Shown here piece by piece: positions 43,818-53,062 of a stretch of 64,000 nt of DNA (its first letter is position 1; the number at the start of each line of letters is the position of its first letter). Origin of the DNA: CAIQPS01 sp963721365 (GTDB taxonomy: Bacteria; Actinomycetota; Thermoleophilia; RBG-16-64-13); assembly GCA_963721365.1 (NCBI GenBank), contig CAVRJE010000028.1, forward strand, positions 1-64,000, written 5' to 3'. Below the pieces are notes generated by a model. The model saw only the letters and a program-made list of their open reading frames with translations, had not been told where the DNA came from and made no database searches. The position numbers and the translations under genes are program-made.

Positions 43818-46800
43818 ATGCTGCCCGACCGACCTGACGGCGAGGACGCGCCGGGCGTAGCTGACCCCCTGGAGGGCCGACAGCCCCTCGAGGCGGAGCC
43901 TCCGCAGCTCGAGCCGGCCCAAGCGGATGCCGCGCGATGCCGGAGCCGTCGGCCGACATAGAAGTGGGCGACGAGCCCGACGACGACTTCGAACTGGAAG
44001 AGGACCTCGAGCCCTGGCCCGAGCGCAAGCCCCTTCCGCCCGTGCCCGAGGAGTCCGCCCGAACCTGCGGACCACGGTCCGGTGCCCGGGCGCAGGCGCT
44101 CTGCCGACCTGAAGGCCGCGACGGTGTCCGCCGAACTGGCGGGCGGCCTGGCCGCCGGCGCGGACCGGCTCCGGCCTCGGCGCCCCGGGGGCCGGCGGCG
44201 CCGCCCTCCCCGCCCTCAAGCTCCGGTCGACCTCGAGCCCCGCATCCACGAGATCGGCATGAGCCTCTACGAGCGCCATGAGTCGAGCGCGGCCCGGCCA
44301 AGACCGTCTCCTCGTACGTCACCGGGCGGGCCATGCAGCGCCGCATCCTCGCCCAGACCATGGCCGACCCGGCCTTCAAGACCCAACTGTTCCGCTTCGT
44401 GGACGTCTACCCCAGCATCCGCGACTCCGGCGACCTGCTGCGCCACCTGCGCGACTACCTGGGCGACGTGGACGCGCCCCGGCCGCTCGACCGGCTGGTG
44501 GCCACCGACAAGCGGCGCCTGCCCGGTTGGGCCGTGACCCGGCTGACCGAGCGGGGCATGCAGCGCATGGCCGAGACCCTCATCGCCGGCCGCGACGCCA
44601 CCGACGCCCTCCCCACGCTCAAGCGGCTGCGCCGCCGGCACACCGGCTTCACCCTGGACATCCTGGGCGAGGCCTGCCTCAGCGAGGCCGAGTCGGAGGA
44701 GTACGCCCGCCGCTACCACGACCTGCTCGACTACCTGCCGGCCAAGGTCGCCCGCTGGGGCGACGACCGCATCTCGACGAGTCGCCCTACGGCCCCGACC
44801 CAAGAGTAAACATCTCCCTCAAGGTGAGTTCTCTCTACTCCCAGATCGACCCGCTCGATTTCGAGGGGTCGCGGCAGGCCCTGGTCTCGGCCTTGAAGCC
44901 TCTGTTCCTCAAAGCCCGGGAAAACGGCGTCTTTCTTAACGTGGATATCGAGCGCTTCGTCCACCGCGATCTCACCTACGCCGCGTTCGCCGACCTGTGC
45001 CGGGATCCGGAACTCCGTGACTAGCCGCATCTGGGGATAGTGGTCCAGGCCTACATGAGGGACAGCGCGGAGATCGTTCAAGGTCTGATCCATCTGGCCA
45101 AGGACCGCGGGACCCCGTTCACGGTACGTCTGGTCAAGGGCGCTTACTGGGACTACGAGACCATCCTCGCCGCCCAGGAGCATTGGCCATCGCCGGTGTT
45201 CCTCCGCAAGGCGGAGACCGACGCCCAGTTCGAGCGGCTGGCGAAGAAGCTCATCGACAACTGGCAATGGACCCGGCCGGCCCTGGGCACGCACAATATC
45301 CGGAGCATCGCCGCCGGCATCGCGGCGGCCGAAGCGGCCGGACTGCCTCCCTCGGCGGTGGAGATACAGGTGCTGCACGGCATGGCGGATTCCATCCGCC
45401 GCGCGGCGGTCAAGCAGGGCTACCGGGTGCGCGAGTACGTGCCGGTGGGAGAACTCATCCCCGGCATGGCCTACCTGGTGAGGCGCCTGCTTGAGAACAC
45501 GGCGAACGAATCCTTCTTGCGCCTGACCTTCGCGCAGCGCGAGGACCCAGAGTCGCTCCTGGTTGCGCCGGCGGCCAAGCTGGCGCGTGCACAGGCGGCG
45601 AGCGGCGCGGCCGCGGCGCCGCGAGCGGCGCAGGACGCCGAAGCCCCGCTCCACGCCCCGTTCCAGAACGAGCCTCACACCGACTTCTCCCGGGAAGCCG
45701 ACCGCGAAGCCATGCGAAAGGCGCTGGTGACCATCGCCGCGAGCGCCGGGCGGGAGTACCCGCTGCTCATCGACGGTTCGCCGGTGCAGACCGGCGAATG
45801 GATCACGTCCACCAACCCGGCGCGGCCGTCTGAGGTGGTCGGCAAGGTCGCGGCGGCGAGTACGCACGAGGCCGACCTGGCGCTCGACAGCGCGGTCGGC
45901 GCCTTCCACTTCTGGCGCGATACCCCGGCCGACGAGCGGGCCGACGTGCTCTTCAAGGCCGCGGACGCCATGCGGGCGCAGCGGTACGAGCTTGCCGCCC
46001 TCGAGGTGCTGGAGGCCGGCAAACCCTGGCGCGAAGCCGACGCCGACGTCTGCGAGGCCATCGACTTCCTCGAGTACTACGGGCGGGAGATGCTGCGCCT
46101 TTCCGAGACACGGCAACTCAGCGACGTACCCGGCGAGAGCGACCTCCACTTCTACGAACCGCGCGGCGTGGCCGCGGTCATCGCCCCGTGGAACTTCCCG
46201 CTGGCCATTCCCACCGGCATGGTGTCGGCGGCGCTGGTGGCCGGCAACTGCGTGGTCTTCAAACCCGCCTCCCCCACCCCCATACTCGGCTACGCGCTGG
46301 TGCGCATCCTGCTCGAGGCCGGCGTTCCGGGAGGCGCGCTCGCCTTCTTGCCCGGGCCGGGCGGAGAGATCGGCGATTACCTGGCAGCCGACCCTCGGGT
46401 GGACCTCATCGCGTTCACCGGCAGCCTCGACGTGGGCGTCGGCATCATGGAGGGCGCAGCGGGCGCCAAGGCCGGGCAGCGCAACATCAAACGCGTGATC
46501 GCCGAGATGGGTGGAAAGAACGCCATCATCGTCGACACCGACGCCGACCTCGACGCGGCCGTCGAAGGCGTGCTCACCTCGGCCTTCGGCTACGCCGGGC
46601 AGAAGTGCTCGGCCTGCAGCCGGGTGGTGGTGCTCGACACCATCTACGACCAGTTTCTGCGCCGCCTCACCCAGGCCGCCTCCAGCCTCAAGTCCGGCGA
46701 CCCGGCCGACCCCGGCACCCGCGTGGGCCCCGTGATAAGCGCCGACGCTCGCGACCGCATCCTGGGCTACATCGAGACAGGCAAGGACGAAGCGACGCTG

Positions 46801-47559
46801 GTGGTACCGTCTTCGGGCAGCGAGGACCAGCCCCCCGCCGCGCCGCACGCGGCCGGAGCCGCTGCGGCGCCTGCCGAAGACGTCGAAATCGTCGCCGACC
46901 CCACTGAGACCCCCGCGCCGGCTGAAGAAGCGCCGGAGGAATCGGCTACGACTGAGACCGAGGCCTCCCTCGATGCCGCCGGCGAAGCGGCCGCGCCGGA
47001 GGCGCCCGCACCGGACGGTCCCTTGGCCGCCACCGGTTTCGACGCCGGCGACCAGAGCCCCGCGACCCTCACCGGTGAGCAAGACCCGCCCGAAGATACC
47101 GCGGCGCTCACCGGCGACAGCCCAGGGGAATCGGCACCCCGTCGCGACGAGCCGGGCTACTTCGTCCAGCCACACGTCTTCGCGGACGTACCGCCTACGG
47201 CCACCATCGCCCAGGAGGAGATCTTCGGCCCCGTGCTCTCGGTCATCCGCGCCACCAACTTCGACGATGCCCTGCAACTGGCGCTCGGCGTCCGCTACGG
47301 GCTCACCGGCGGCCTCTACTCCCGCAACCCGACCCACATCATGCGCGCGGCCCGCGAGTTCCGCGTCGGCAACCTCTACATCAACCGCCCCATTACCGGG
47401 GCCATGGTGGGACGGCAGCCCTTCGGCGGTTCGCGGATGAGCGGAGTGGGCTCCAAGGCCGGCGGTCCCGACTACCTGTTGCAGTTCATGGAGCCGCGGG
47501 TGGTCACGGAGAACACGATCAGGAGGGGCTTCGCGCCGGAGGTGCCGCCGACCGAGTAG
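43818..47559 (+). CDS. putA: PutA-type bifunctional proline dehydrogenase / P5C dehydrogenase
   Basis: Oxidises proline to glutamate in two steps. After an acidic Pro-rich start, the proline dehydrogenase barrel spans about 44,250-45,530 (VNISLKVSSLYSQIDP, RLVKGAYWDYE, LGTHNIRS). The P5C dehydrogenase spans about 45,720-47,530 (IAPWNFPLAIPTG, AEMGGKNAIIVD, catalytic Cys in GYAGQKCSAC). An in-frame TAG at 45,022-45,024 interrupts RDPELRD/PHLGIVVQAY, where similarity is continuous. A 113-residue Ala/Glu/Pro-rich insertion (46,816-47,154) lies between DEATLVV and GYFVQPHVF. Frames change about five times before 44,790. The regulatory DNA-binding domain of E. coli PutA is absent. Confidence 0.88.
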
Positions 47560-47594
47560 GCCCAGCGATTCACCACGCTGCTATGTCGTCTTAC

Positions 47595-47634
47595 AGCCCG
47601 GTCGACGTTCAGGGGCCGGCCGGGCTGCTCTCTT
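47595..47634 (+). terminator. Hairpin after putA
   Basis: AGCCCGG (47595-47601) pairs with CCGGGCT (47620-47626), followed by GCTCTCTTGTT. The stem is moderate. It overlaps the 3' end of the convergent PIN gene. Confidence 0.5.
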
Positions 47635-48049
47635 GTTGATCAAGCCACAATACCGGAACGAGGTGCTCGACCTTCCGGAAATCCGGGTCACCGGTGACGA
47701 CGGTTCCTCGTTCGTTACGGGCGAGCGCAACGACAAAAGCATCGCCGAAAGATATCGAATGCCCCGCCTTCACGCCGGCAGCGCTGAGGATCGTTCTAAG
47801 GTCGGGATCCACGATTTCGATCTGCAGGTCCTCCAGAGCGCCGAGCACAGCCTGTACCGCCTCGACGCCGTTCCGCCTTTCGATCGTGTAGCACACCTCG
47901 CCCACACTCATTCCCGAGATGAGAACCCGGCGGCCCGCGGATCTGGCCGCTTCGAGAAGGGCTCTCACGCGCGACCCTCGCGGCTCGCCGAGCAGGTGCG
48001 CCACAAGGGCCCACGCGTCGATGACGAGAGCGGAGCTACTCCGATTCAT
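47609..48049 (-). CDS. PIN-domain toxin (VapC-like)
   Basis: A 146-residue PIN-domain ribonuclease: LVIDAWALVAHLLGEPRG gives the first acidic residue, MSVGEVCYTIERRNG the second, and SISFGDAFVVALARNERGTV plus VTGDPDF the last two. Expected to cleave RNA when the antitoxin is lost. ATG at 48049 overlaps the AbrB antitoxin gene by 14 bases, which couples their translation. Confidence 0.9.
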   Translation of the reverse strand: MNRSSSALVIDAWALVAHLLGEPRGSRVRALLEAARSAGRRVLISGMSVGEVCYTIERRNGVEAVQAVLGALEDLQIEIVDPDLRTILSAAGVKAGHSISFGDAFVVALARNERGTVVTGDPDFRKVEHLVPVLWLDQQESSPAGP

Positions 48050-48305
48050 CTCGGGCGAAGCTCTGGTACGTGCGCTCCTCCGCCTCCAGCTCCCGACGGC
48101 GTTGTTCCAGTAGGTCGTCGAGCAGGAGCTCGGCCCCCTTGAGCATCCCGTAGCTGTCGTTGATCGGGTCCTTGAGCGCCGGCACAAGCGAGATCACGCC
48201 GCCGTAGTCGATGACGTGCACCTCGTCCCCGGGCCTGAGCCCGTACTTCTTGCGGATGTCGGCGGGTATCACGATCCATCCTTTGCTCGACAACTTCTGC
48301 GCCAC
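48036..48305 (-). CDS. AbrB/MazE-type antitoxin
   Basis: An 89-residue swapped-hairpin protein: KLSSKGWIVIPADIRKKYGL and LRPGDEVHVIDYGGVISLVP. The C-terminal helix-rich tail (LEQRRRELEAEERTY) should wrap the PIN toxin. GTG at 48305 is favoured over the upstream ATG at 48344 because GGGGAGG lies five bases before it. It most likely represses its own operon through the inverted repeat just upstream. Confidence 0.88.
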   Translation of the reverse strand: MAQKLSSKGWIVIPADIRKKYGLRPGDEVHVIDYGGVISLVPALKDPINDSYGMLKGAELLLDDLLEQRRRELEAEERTYQSFARDESE

Positions 48306-48330
48306 TCCAGCCTCCCCGCGGGTCGCGGAC

Positions 48331-48358
48331 GTTATACATGTCATGTGAAAAGTATAAC
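48331..48358 (-). promoter_or_regulatory. Operator-like inverted repeat of the AbrB-PIN operon
   Basis: GTTATAC (48331-48337) and GTATAAC (48352-48358) are exact inverted copies 14 bases apart, in an AT-rich spot just upstream of the antitoxin start. On the minus strand the proximal arm contains TATAAC, which could be the -10 box, so bound antitoxin would block the promoter. Confidence 0.6.
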
Positions 48359-48485
48359 GCCACCAGGTGCTTTCCGGCGGCCGGACTTTGCGCTTCAGCA
48401 GTTTCCCTAGGGGGCCGACTAAGGATGAATCGCGGAGAAGCGCGGCGCCCTGCTACCTTCGTTGGAGACTGCCGGCTAGCTGTAA

Positions 48486-48511
48486 TGAGGCGACCCTGTC
48501 ACGTCGCCTCA
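48486..48511 (-). terminator. Hairpin terminator after the agmatinase-family gene
   Basis: TGAGGCGAC (48486-48494) pairs with GTCGCCTCA (48503-48511) with an eight-base loop, 16 bases past the minus-strand stop. The U-tract is poor (TTACAG). Confidence 0.6.
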
Positions 48512-48526
48512 TATCCTCCGGGACGT

Positions 48527-49486
48527 TTAGAAGAAGAAGTCCGGCTGCTTTCGCTTCTCGAACACGGCGCCGACCGCGTCGAGGATCAGGCGCACGCCGT
48601 GTAGCGCCGCGAGCTCGCCTGGATCGTAGCGGGGCGACACCTCCACCAGGTCCATGCCGATGACGTTAGCGCGCTCGGCCACCCCGCGGAGCAGGGCCCT
48701 GGCCTCGTAGTAGGTGAAACCACCGGGCTCTGGAACACCCGTCCCCGGGGCGATGGCCGGGTCGAGACAGTCGATGTCGAAGGTGATCCACGTGTCCACG
48801 TCCGGCTCCACGTCTTCGAGCAGACGGCCTATGCCGAAATCCCGCATCTGCCGCTGCACCGGTTCGCACCAGTGGGTGATGACTCCCCGCTCGCGTGCGA
48901 GCTCGACGTTGTCGGCGGCGGTATGCAGACTGCGTATGCCCAACTGCACTATGCGGCCGGCCACCTCGTCTTCGTGCGCTCGGATGATGGAGCTGGCATG
49001 CGTGAAGAACTCGCCCCCGATGTCGTTCCAGTAGTCCATGTGAGCGTCGAAGTGGACGAGTTGCACCGGCGGGGTGCGTTCGCCGCGGACGCGTTGCACG
49101 CCGAGCAGCAGGGGATACGTGATGGAGTGGTCTCCACCGAGCACCACGGGAAACAAGCCGGACCGTAGCACCTCGGCCAAACGGGTGCCGATAAGCGGAA
49201 AGCTCACCTCGGGTTGCGCCGTGGGCGGAACGTAGACGTCGCCGGTGTCGACGAAGCGTACGCCGGCCAGAAGGCTCAGGTCCGCTTCCCCGTCCCAGAA
49301 GGCCTCGGCATCGTCGCGGTACGCCCACTGCCCGGAGATGGAGCGCAGCGCCTGCGGCCCTTCCCGCGCGCCGGCGCGCCCGGTGGTCCCCTCGTCGTAC
49401 GGCACGCCTAGAACGGCAACATCGCCGTCGGCGAGCGTAGGCTGGGGCACGTATGGCGACCTGAGAAAGGTGGCCAGACCCGCCAT
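48527..49486 (-). CDS. Agmatinase/arginase-family ureohydrolase
   Basis: A 319-residue manganese ureohydrolase. Metal-binding blocks are VVLGGDHSITYPLL, VHFDAHMDYWNDIGG (family DAHxD) and FDIDCLDPAIAPGTGVPEPG (DxDxxDP). It cleaves a guanidino compound to an amine and urea; agmatine is the usual guess, but arginine or other guanidino acids cannot be excluded. The frame is clean. ATG at 49486. It is divergent from the PadR gene with its AT-rich promoter. Confidence 0.92.
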   Translation of the reverse strand: MAGLATFLRSPYVPQPTLADGDVAVLGVPYDEGTTGRAGAREGPQALRSISGQWAYRDDAEAFWDGEADLSLLAGVRFVDTGDVYVPPTAQPEVSFPLIGTRLAEVLRSGLFPVVLGGDHSITYPLLLGVQRVRGERTPPVQLVHFDAHMDYWNDIGGEFFTHASSIIRAHEDEVAGRIVQLGIRSLHTAADNVELARERGVITHWCEPVQRQMRDFGIGRLLEDVEPDVDTWITFDIDCLDPAIAPGTGVPEPGGFTYYEARALLRGVAERANVIGMDLVEVSPRYDPGELAALHGVRLILDAVGAVFEKRKQPDFFF

Positions 49487-49599
49487 TCTTGTGATGCTTC
49501 CTCCTCTTGGGCGCCCGCCGTCCGAAAGCGGCGGACTTCGCTCATCATCCTACCGAGCGCGGCCTGCGCGCACAATGCGCATCGGGCCACGTCAGTCTC

Positions 49600-49667
49600 T
49601 TGACATCGCCGCTGCCGGTTTACGATATGTTTCGATATATCTAATACTACAACCTGATATATCGAAA
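49600..49667 (+). promoter_or_regulatory. PadR promoter with a perfect 12-base inverted repeat operator
   Basis: TTGACA at 49600-49605 followed at 17-18 bases by a weak -10 (around CGATATG). TTTCGATATATC (49630-49641) and GATATATCGAAA (49656-49667) are perfect inverted copies 14 bases apart, covering the likely transcription start and reaching the ribosome site AAAGGAG. This is what an autorepressed PadR gene would show. Confidence 0.75.
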
Positions 49668-49677
49668 GGAGCTACGA

Positions 49678-50377
49678 ATGAACCCCTATCGACACGAGCC
49701 CTTCGGGTGGCGCGGCCCCCGCGGCAGCTACTACGGACGCGGCAACGTCAAGTTCGCCATCCTTGACTTGCTCAAAGAACAGCCCCGCCACGGATACGAC
49801 ATCATCCGCGAGATGGAAGAGCGCTCCGGCGGTGTGTACAGCCCCAGCCCGGGCGTGATCTACCCCACCCTGCAGGCCCTCGAAGACCAGGATTTCGTCA
49901 AGTCGGCGGAAGAAGGCGGTAAGAAGGTGTACTCCATCACCGAGGCGGGCGTGGCCTACCTCCAGGGACACCAGGAGCAACACGGCCACGGCCGCCACGG
50001 TGAGGGTCGCCGCCCGCCCTTCCCGTTCGGCCCCGGCCGCACCGGCGCCGGCCCGTGCGGCGGCCCGGGCGGCGCCGGCGAAGCAGACGCGGGCGACCAG
50101 GCAGCCTCCGGGGCCGAAGGCCAAGCCGGAGAGCCGCACAGGGGCGAAGCCCCCCGAGGCCCGGAAGGCGGCCGCCGCGGCCGCGGACACGGTCCCGCAT
50201 GGGGTCCGAGGTTCGTCTCGAGCGGTGGCCCGGAGACTCATGCGCGAGATGCGCTGGATGTTCGGCGACTTCGCCGGTTCGATGCAGCGCACCCTCGGCG
50301 ATCCCGACAAATTGAGGGAGATCCGCGAGGTGCTACGCGAAGCCAAGGCCAAGATCGACGAGATAGTGATGCAATAG
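49678..50377 (+). CDS. PadR-family transcriptional repressor with Gly/His/Ala-rich middle
   Basis: About 233 residues. The PadR winged helix covers residues about 20-100: VKFAILDLLKEQPRHGYDII, SPGVIYPTLQALEDQDFV and KKVYSITEAGVAYLQGHQ. A long low-complexity stretch follows (HEGHGRHGEG-like, then Pro/Gly/Ala), and a C-terminal helical part (MREMRWMFGDFAGSMQRTL, LREAKAKIDEIVMQ) that probably dimerises. The frame changes near 50,010. The start at 49678 follows AAAGGAG. A strong palindromic operator precedes it. Confidence 0.85.
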
Positions 50378-50435
50378 TTAGCCGCGGCCGGCACGGCGCC
50401 GCGGCCGTCGGGATGTTACGGCGAGCGGGGCGGCG

Positions 50436-51461
50436 CTAACTGCCGTCCAGCCGCCACAACCCCGCTGCCCGGACCTCTGCAAGTGCCGCCTGATATTCTG
50501 CCGCGCTAGGAGCGCGGCAGATGGCGGCGCAGTCGGCGGCGGCGGCGCCCCAGGCTTCGCCCGCCGCACCCGGCTGGACGGCGCGGCGGTCCCGCCGCAA
50601 CCCAACTCGCCTCGTGTCGCTTTGAAGGCCGGCCGGTACTGATCCATGACGTTGATGTAGGTGTCGCGCGACACCTCGTCCGCAAGGAAGCGGGCCGTGG
50701 CCGCGGAGCCGGCCAGCCCGCCGGGCAAGACCAGGTGGCGCACAAGAAGCCCCCGCGAGGCCACACCGCGCTCGTCGAGCTCCAAGTCGCCCACCTGCCG
50801 GTGCATCTCCAGCAAGGCGGCGCGGTTGCGCGCCACATAGTCGCCCACCCCGGACAGCCGCTCCCCCACCGCCTCGTCGCTGTACTTCATGTCGGGCATG
50901 TAGATGTCCACCACCCCATCGAGCAGCCGCAACGTGTGGACCGCGTCGTAGCCGCCGGAGTTGTAGACGAAGGGCAGCCGCAGCCCACGCTCCGCCGCCA
51001 CCGCGACGCGCCGCCAGGATCTGCGGCACCACGTGGCTGGGCGACACCAGGTTGATGTTCTCGCAGCCCGCCGCCTGCAGGCTCAGCATCATCTCCGCGA
51101 TCCGCCCCGCCGGGATCTCCCACGCAGCGCGCAGTTCGCCCGACGCCGCCGCCGGCTGGCTGATGTCGAAGTTCTGGCAGAACACGCAGTTCAGGTTGCA
51201 GCCGGCGAAGAAGATGGTCCCCGACCCGCCGCGCCCCACCAGCGGGGCCTCCTCGCCAAGATGCGGACCGTAGCTCGCCACCTGGGCCGGAGCGCCAACA
51301 TGGCAGACGCCCAGTTCGCCGGCGATGCGATCCACCCGGCAGTTCCGCGGACAAGTGACGCAGCGGCGCAACAGCGCCTGCGCCCGGCGGGCCCGCTCGG
51401 CCAACTCGCCGGATTCATGCAGGGCCAGATACGCGGGCCGCCTAGCGCCGGTCGCTCCCAT
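50436..51461 (-). CDS. PflX-like radical SAM protein (COG1313)
   Basis: About 340 residues resembling the PflX/pyruvate-formate-lyase-activase-like group. It has an N-terminal Cys block (CVTCPRNCRVDRIAGELGVC), GSGTIFFAGCNLNCVFCQN with the CX3CX2C motif, then NINLVSPSHVVPQILA, PFVYNSGGYDAVHTLRLLDG, VDIYMPDMKYSDEAV and INVMDQYRP. The role of the family is not settled; it may install a radical or modify a small protein. Frames change near 51,000 and again about 50,560-50,640. ATG at 51461 lies next to the DUF2284 gene. Confidence 0.82.
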   Translation of the reverse strand: MGATGARRPAYLALHESGELAERARRAQALLRRCVTCPRNCRVDRIAGELGVCHVGAPAQVASYGPHLGEEAPLVGRGGSGTIFFAGCNLNCVFCQNFDISQPAAASGELRAAWEIPAGRIAEMMLSLQAAGCENINLVSPSHVVPQILAARRGGGGAWAAAALRLQLRRLRRGPHVAAARWGGGHLHARHEVQRRGGGGAAVRGGRLCGAQPRRLAGDAPAGGRLGARRARCGLAGASCAPPGLARRAGRLRGHGPLPCGRGVARHLHQRHGSVPAGLQSDTRRVGLRRDRRAVQPGAAGEAWGAAAADCAAICRAPSAAEYQAALAEVRAAGLWRLDGS

Positions 51462-51482
51462 TTCCGCGGCCGTCGTGGATCC

Positions 51483-52014
51483 CTACTCCACCAGCACGAA
51501 CGCGTAGCGGTCCATCATCTGCGACCGGTCGGTGAGCACCTCTATGGGGTAGCCGAGTTCCCGCGCCGTCGCGAACACGTCCACGGCCAGAGCCTCGGGG
51601 GTCGGGCGGCTGTCCTCCGGGTAGCGACACTCCGCCCGCGTGCCGGCGCAATCGGGACACGCCGAACAGGTGCCGGGAAAGAGCACCATGGCTTTGTAGT
51701 ACCCGGCGAGGAAGACGGCCCGCTCCAACCGGAGAAGCTTCGGGTTGGTCTCCTGCTTCCAGGCGGTGAGGCCGGCCTCGTCACACCCGGGCACCTGCAT
51801 GTGGATGACTGCGATGCGCTCGTAGTCGGCAAAGAACTGGACGCATTCCTCCACCGGCGGCACGTTGGGGGGACAGTTGGCTTTGCGAGCGTACCCGTCG
51901 CAGGCGTAGGTGCACTTGGCCCGCACCCAGTGGGCCTACGGCGATCTTGGAGCCGTCGGTCCAGCGAAAATCGGGGAAGCCTGCCGAGATGATCAGTTGG
52001 TTCAGCCTGTCCAC
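51483..52014 (-). CDS. DUF2284 Cys-rich metal-binding protein
   Basis: About 177 residues with the family Cys pattern: KCTYACDGYARKANCPPNVP, then GTCSACPDCAGTRAECRYPE, close to iron-sulfur or zinc binding. GTG at 52014 follows GGAGGGTGG at about six bases. The frame changes near 51,937. DUF2284 proteins are common in anaerobes and their biochemical role is unknown. It lies directly upstream of the PflX-like gene on the same strand, so both may act together. Confidence 0.82.
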
Positions 52015-52097
52015 GCCACCCTCCAGTCAGCGGAGTTCGATGCCTCAGGATAGCGCGCGGGGGCAGCCTGCGGTGCGGGCGACTTACGGCAGCCGCG

Positions 52098-52508
52098 CTA
52101 CTGCTCGCCCGCCGCCGCAACGCGATCGGCGTTGCGCTTGGGGCGCCTGGTCTTTCGTTCGCCCACAGGAAGCGTGTCCATCGCCCCAATCCCTTCCGCC
52201 AACAGACTGACGATCAACGTGTTGAGCGAAACGTCCTCCATCCGCGCCCGGCCCGCCAGTCTCTGGTGTAAGGTCCGCGGCATCCGCACCCGCGTCTGAC
52301 CGCTGAAGCTCGAAAGAACCTGTGGCTCCGGAGGCTCGTCTCCGGTTTCAGCCATATCCTCCAGGAAGGCCTCTGCAACCATGAGGGCTTCTCGAACTGC
52401 CTGATCGGGCTTCTTGCTCAAAGCGCTCAGGTAGGGGAACTCCGGGATGAGCGCGACATACTCCCCGTCTTCTTCGCTCCAGAAGAGCTGCATCGAGTAC
52501 TTGAACAT
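52098..52508 (-). CDS. hicB: HicB-family antitoxin
   Basis: A 136-residue protein with the partly degraded RNase H fold of HicB (SEEDGEYVALIPEFPYLSAL, PDQAVREALMVAEAFLEDMA) and a C-terminal ribbon-helix-helix DNA-binding part (RVRMPRTLHQRLAGRARMED, VSLNTLIVSLLAEG). It should neutralise HicA and repress the operon. ATG at 52508 lies one base after the HicA stop. Confidence 0.9.
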   Translation of the reverse strand: MFKYSMQLFWSEEDGEYVALIPEFPYLSALSKKPDQAVREALMVAEAFLEDMAETGDEPPEPQVLSSFSGQTRVRMPRTLHQRLAGRARMEDVSLNTLIVSLLAEGIGAMDTLPVGERKTRRPKRNADRVAAAGEQ

Positions 52509-52509
52509 G

Positions 52510-52762
52510 TCACCACCCCCGAAGGTCTTCGTGATCGATTATCGCCGCGACTTCCCTGACCTGGCACTCCTTCGCCTTTCCTCCTAGAGGTTGCAGGTTC
52601 AGAATGAGCTCCGGGTGATCGCGGTGACGGAATATGCGATGAGAGCCTCTTGGCCGGGTTTCTACAAATCCCACTGCTTCCACGAGTCGCACGAGGTCCT
52701 CAAACCGCGTGTTCGCCGGCGCAGAGGCTGCCTCTTAGGTAGAGCTTCTCGAGTTGGATCAC
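52510..52762 (-). CDS. hicA: HicA-family mRNA interferase toxin
   Basis: About 83 residues of dsRBD-like HicA toxin: TRFEDLVRLVEAVGFVETRP and RGSHRIFRHRDHPELILNLQ, where the His of GSHRIF is the catalytic His of the family. The segment N-terminal to RFEDLV continues in another frame (VIQLEKLYLRGSL), so a one-base change near 52,725 is assumed and the start is placed at GTG 52762. The toxin gene precedes the antitoxin gene, the normal HicAB order. Confidence 0.8.
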
Positions 52763-52783
52763 CCGCGACCAGCCTCACCTTTA

Positions 52784-52805
52784 TGGTACCAGATTCGGTA
52801 TCATA
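52784..52805 (-). promoter_or_regulatory. Operator/promoter of the hicAB operon
   Basis: TGGTACC (52784-52790) and GGTATCA (52797-52803) form an inverted repeat with one mismatch and a six-base spacer. On the minus strand TATGAT (52805-52800) would be a good -10 box partly inside it. It lies just upstream of hicA and fits HicB autorepression. Confidence 0.6.
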
Positions 52806-52928
52806 ATCAACGCACTCCCCTCTCTGTCTCTCGCGTGTGGCAAGCGAAGGTAGAGCAAGAGGATCAGCTCTACCCTCCACCCTTTGGTTGGTCCTGGCGC
52901 GTTCTGGCGGCTCCGCTCTCTTGCTATC

Positions 52929-52973
52929 CGAACATTTGTTTGTTTATAATCTGCTCCTACGAACATATGTTCA
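52929..52973 (+). promoter_or_regulatory. Two LexA (SOS) boxes around a TATAAT promoter ahead of dnaE2
   Basis: CGAACATATGTTCA (52960-52973) matches the Actinobacteria/Bacillus SOS box CGAAC-N4-GTTCG except the last base. CGAACATTTGTTTG (52929-52942) is a second, weaker copy. TATAAT at 52945-52950 lies between them, so LexA binding would block RNA polymerase. The next gene on this strand is the error-prone polymerase DnaE2, a classic SOS gene. Confidence 0.75.
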
Positions 52974-53014
52974 GCTAACCACGGTCACCGCCACTGATCG
53001 ACCTTACGGCCATT

Positions 53015-53062
53015 ACCACTTCTATTGCTTTTTATTAAACATGAAACGTTTATTGCAATGAC
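53015..53062. repeat. Low-GC TTGCA-rich repeat, copy 1 (upstream of and into the dnaE2 start)
   Basis: Contains CACTTCTATTGC and TTTATTGCAATGA, which share AACTTCTATTGC-like and ATTGCAATG cores with copies at 54055, 54535 and 54618. It is far lower in GC than the flanks. The dnaE2 ATG lies in its last bases. Confidence 0.5.

Noticed and set aside
45022..45024. TAG in putA as pyrrolysine or recoded amber
   Set aside because: No pyl genes, suppressor tRNA or second in-frame TAG in a conserved gene was seen; a one-base change from an aromatic codon is simpler. Kept as a finding only for checking.
44731..47337. A very long open frame (868 codons) on the minus strand opposite putA
   Set aside because: It mirrors a well-conserved plus-strand gene with strong third-position GC bias. 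It shows no recognisable domain and is a shadow frame, as are similar long antisense frames at 789-2276 and 25221-26924.
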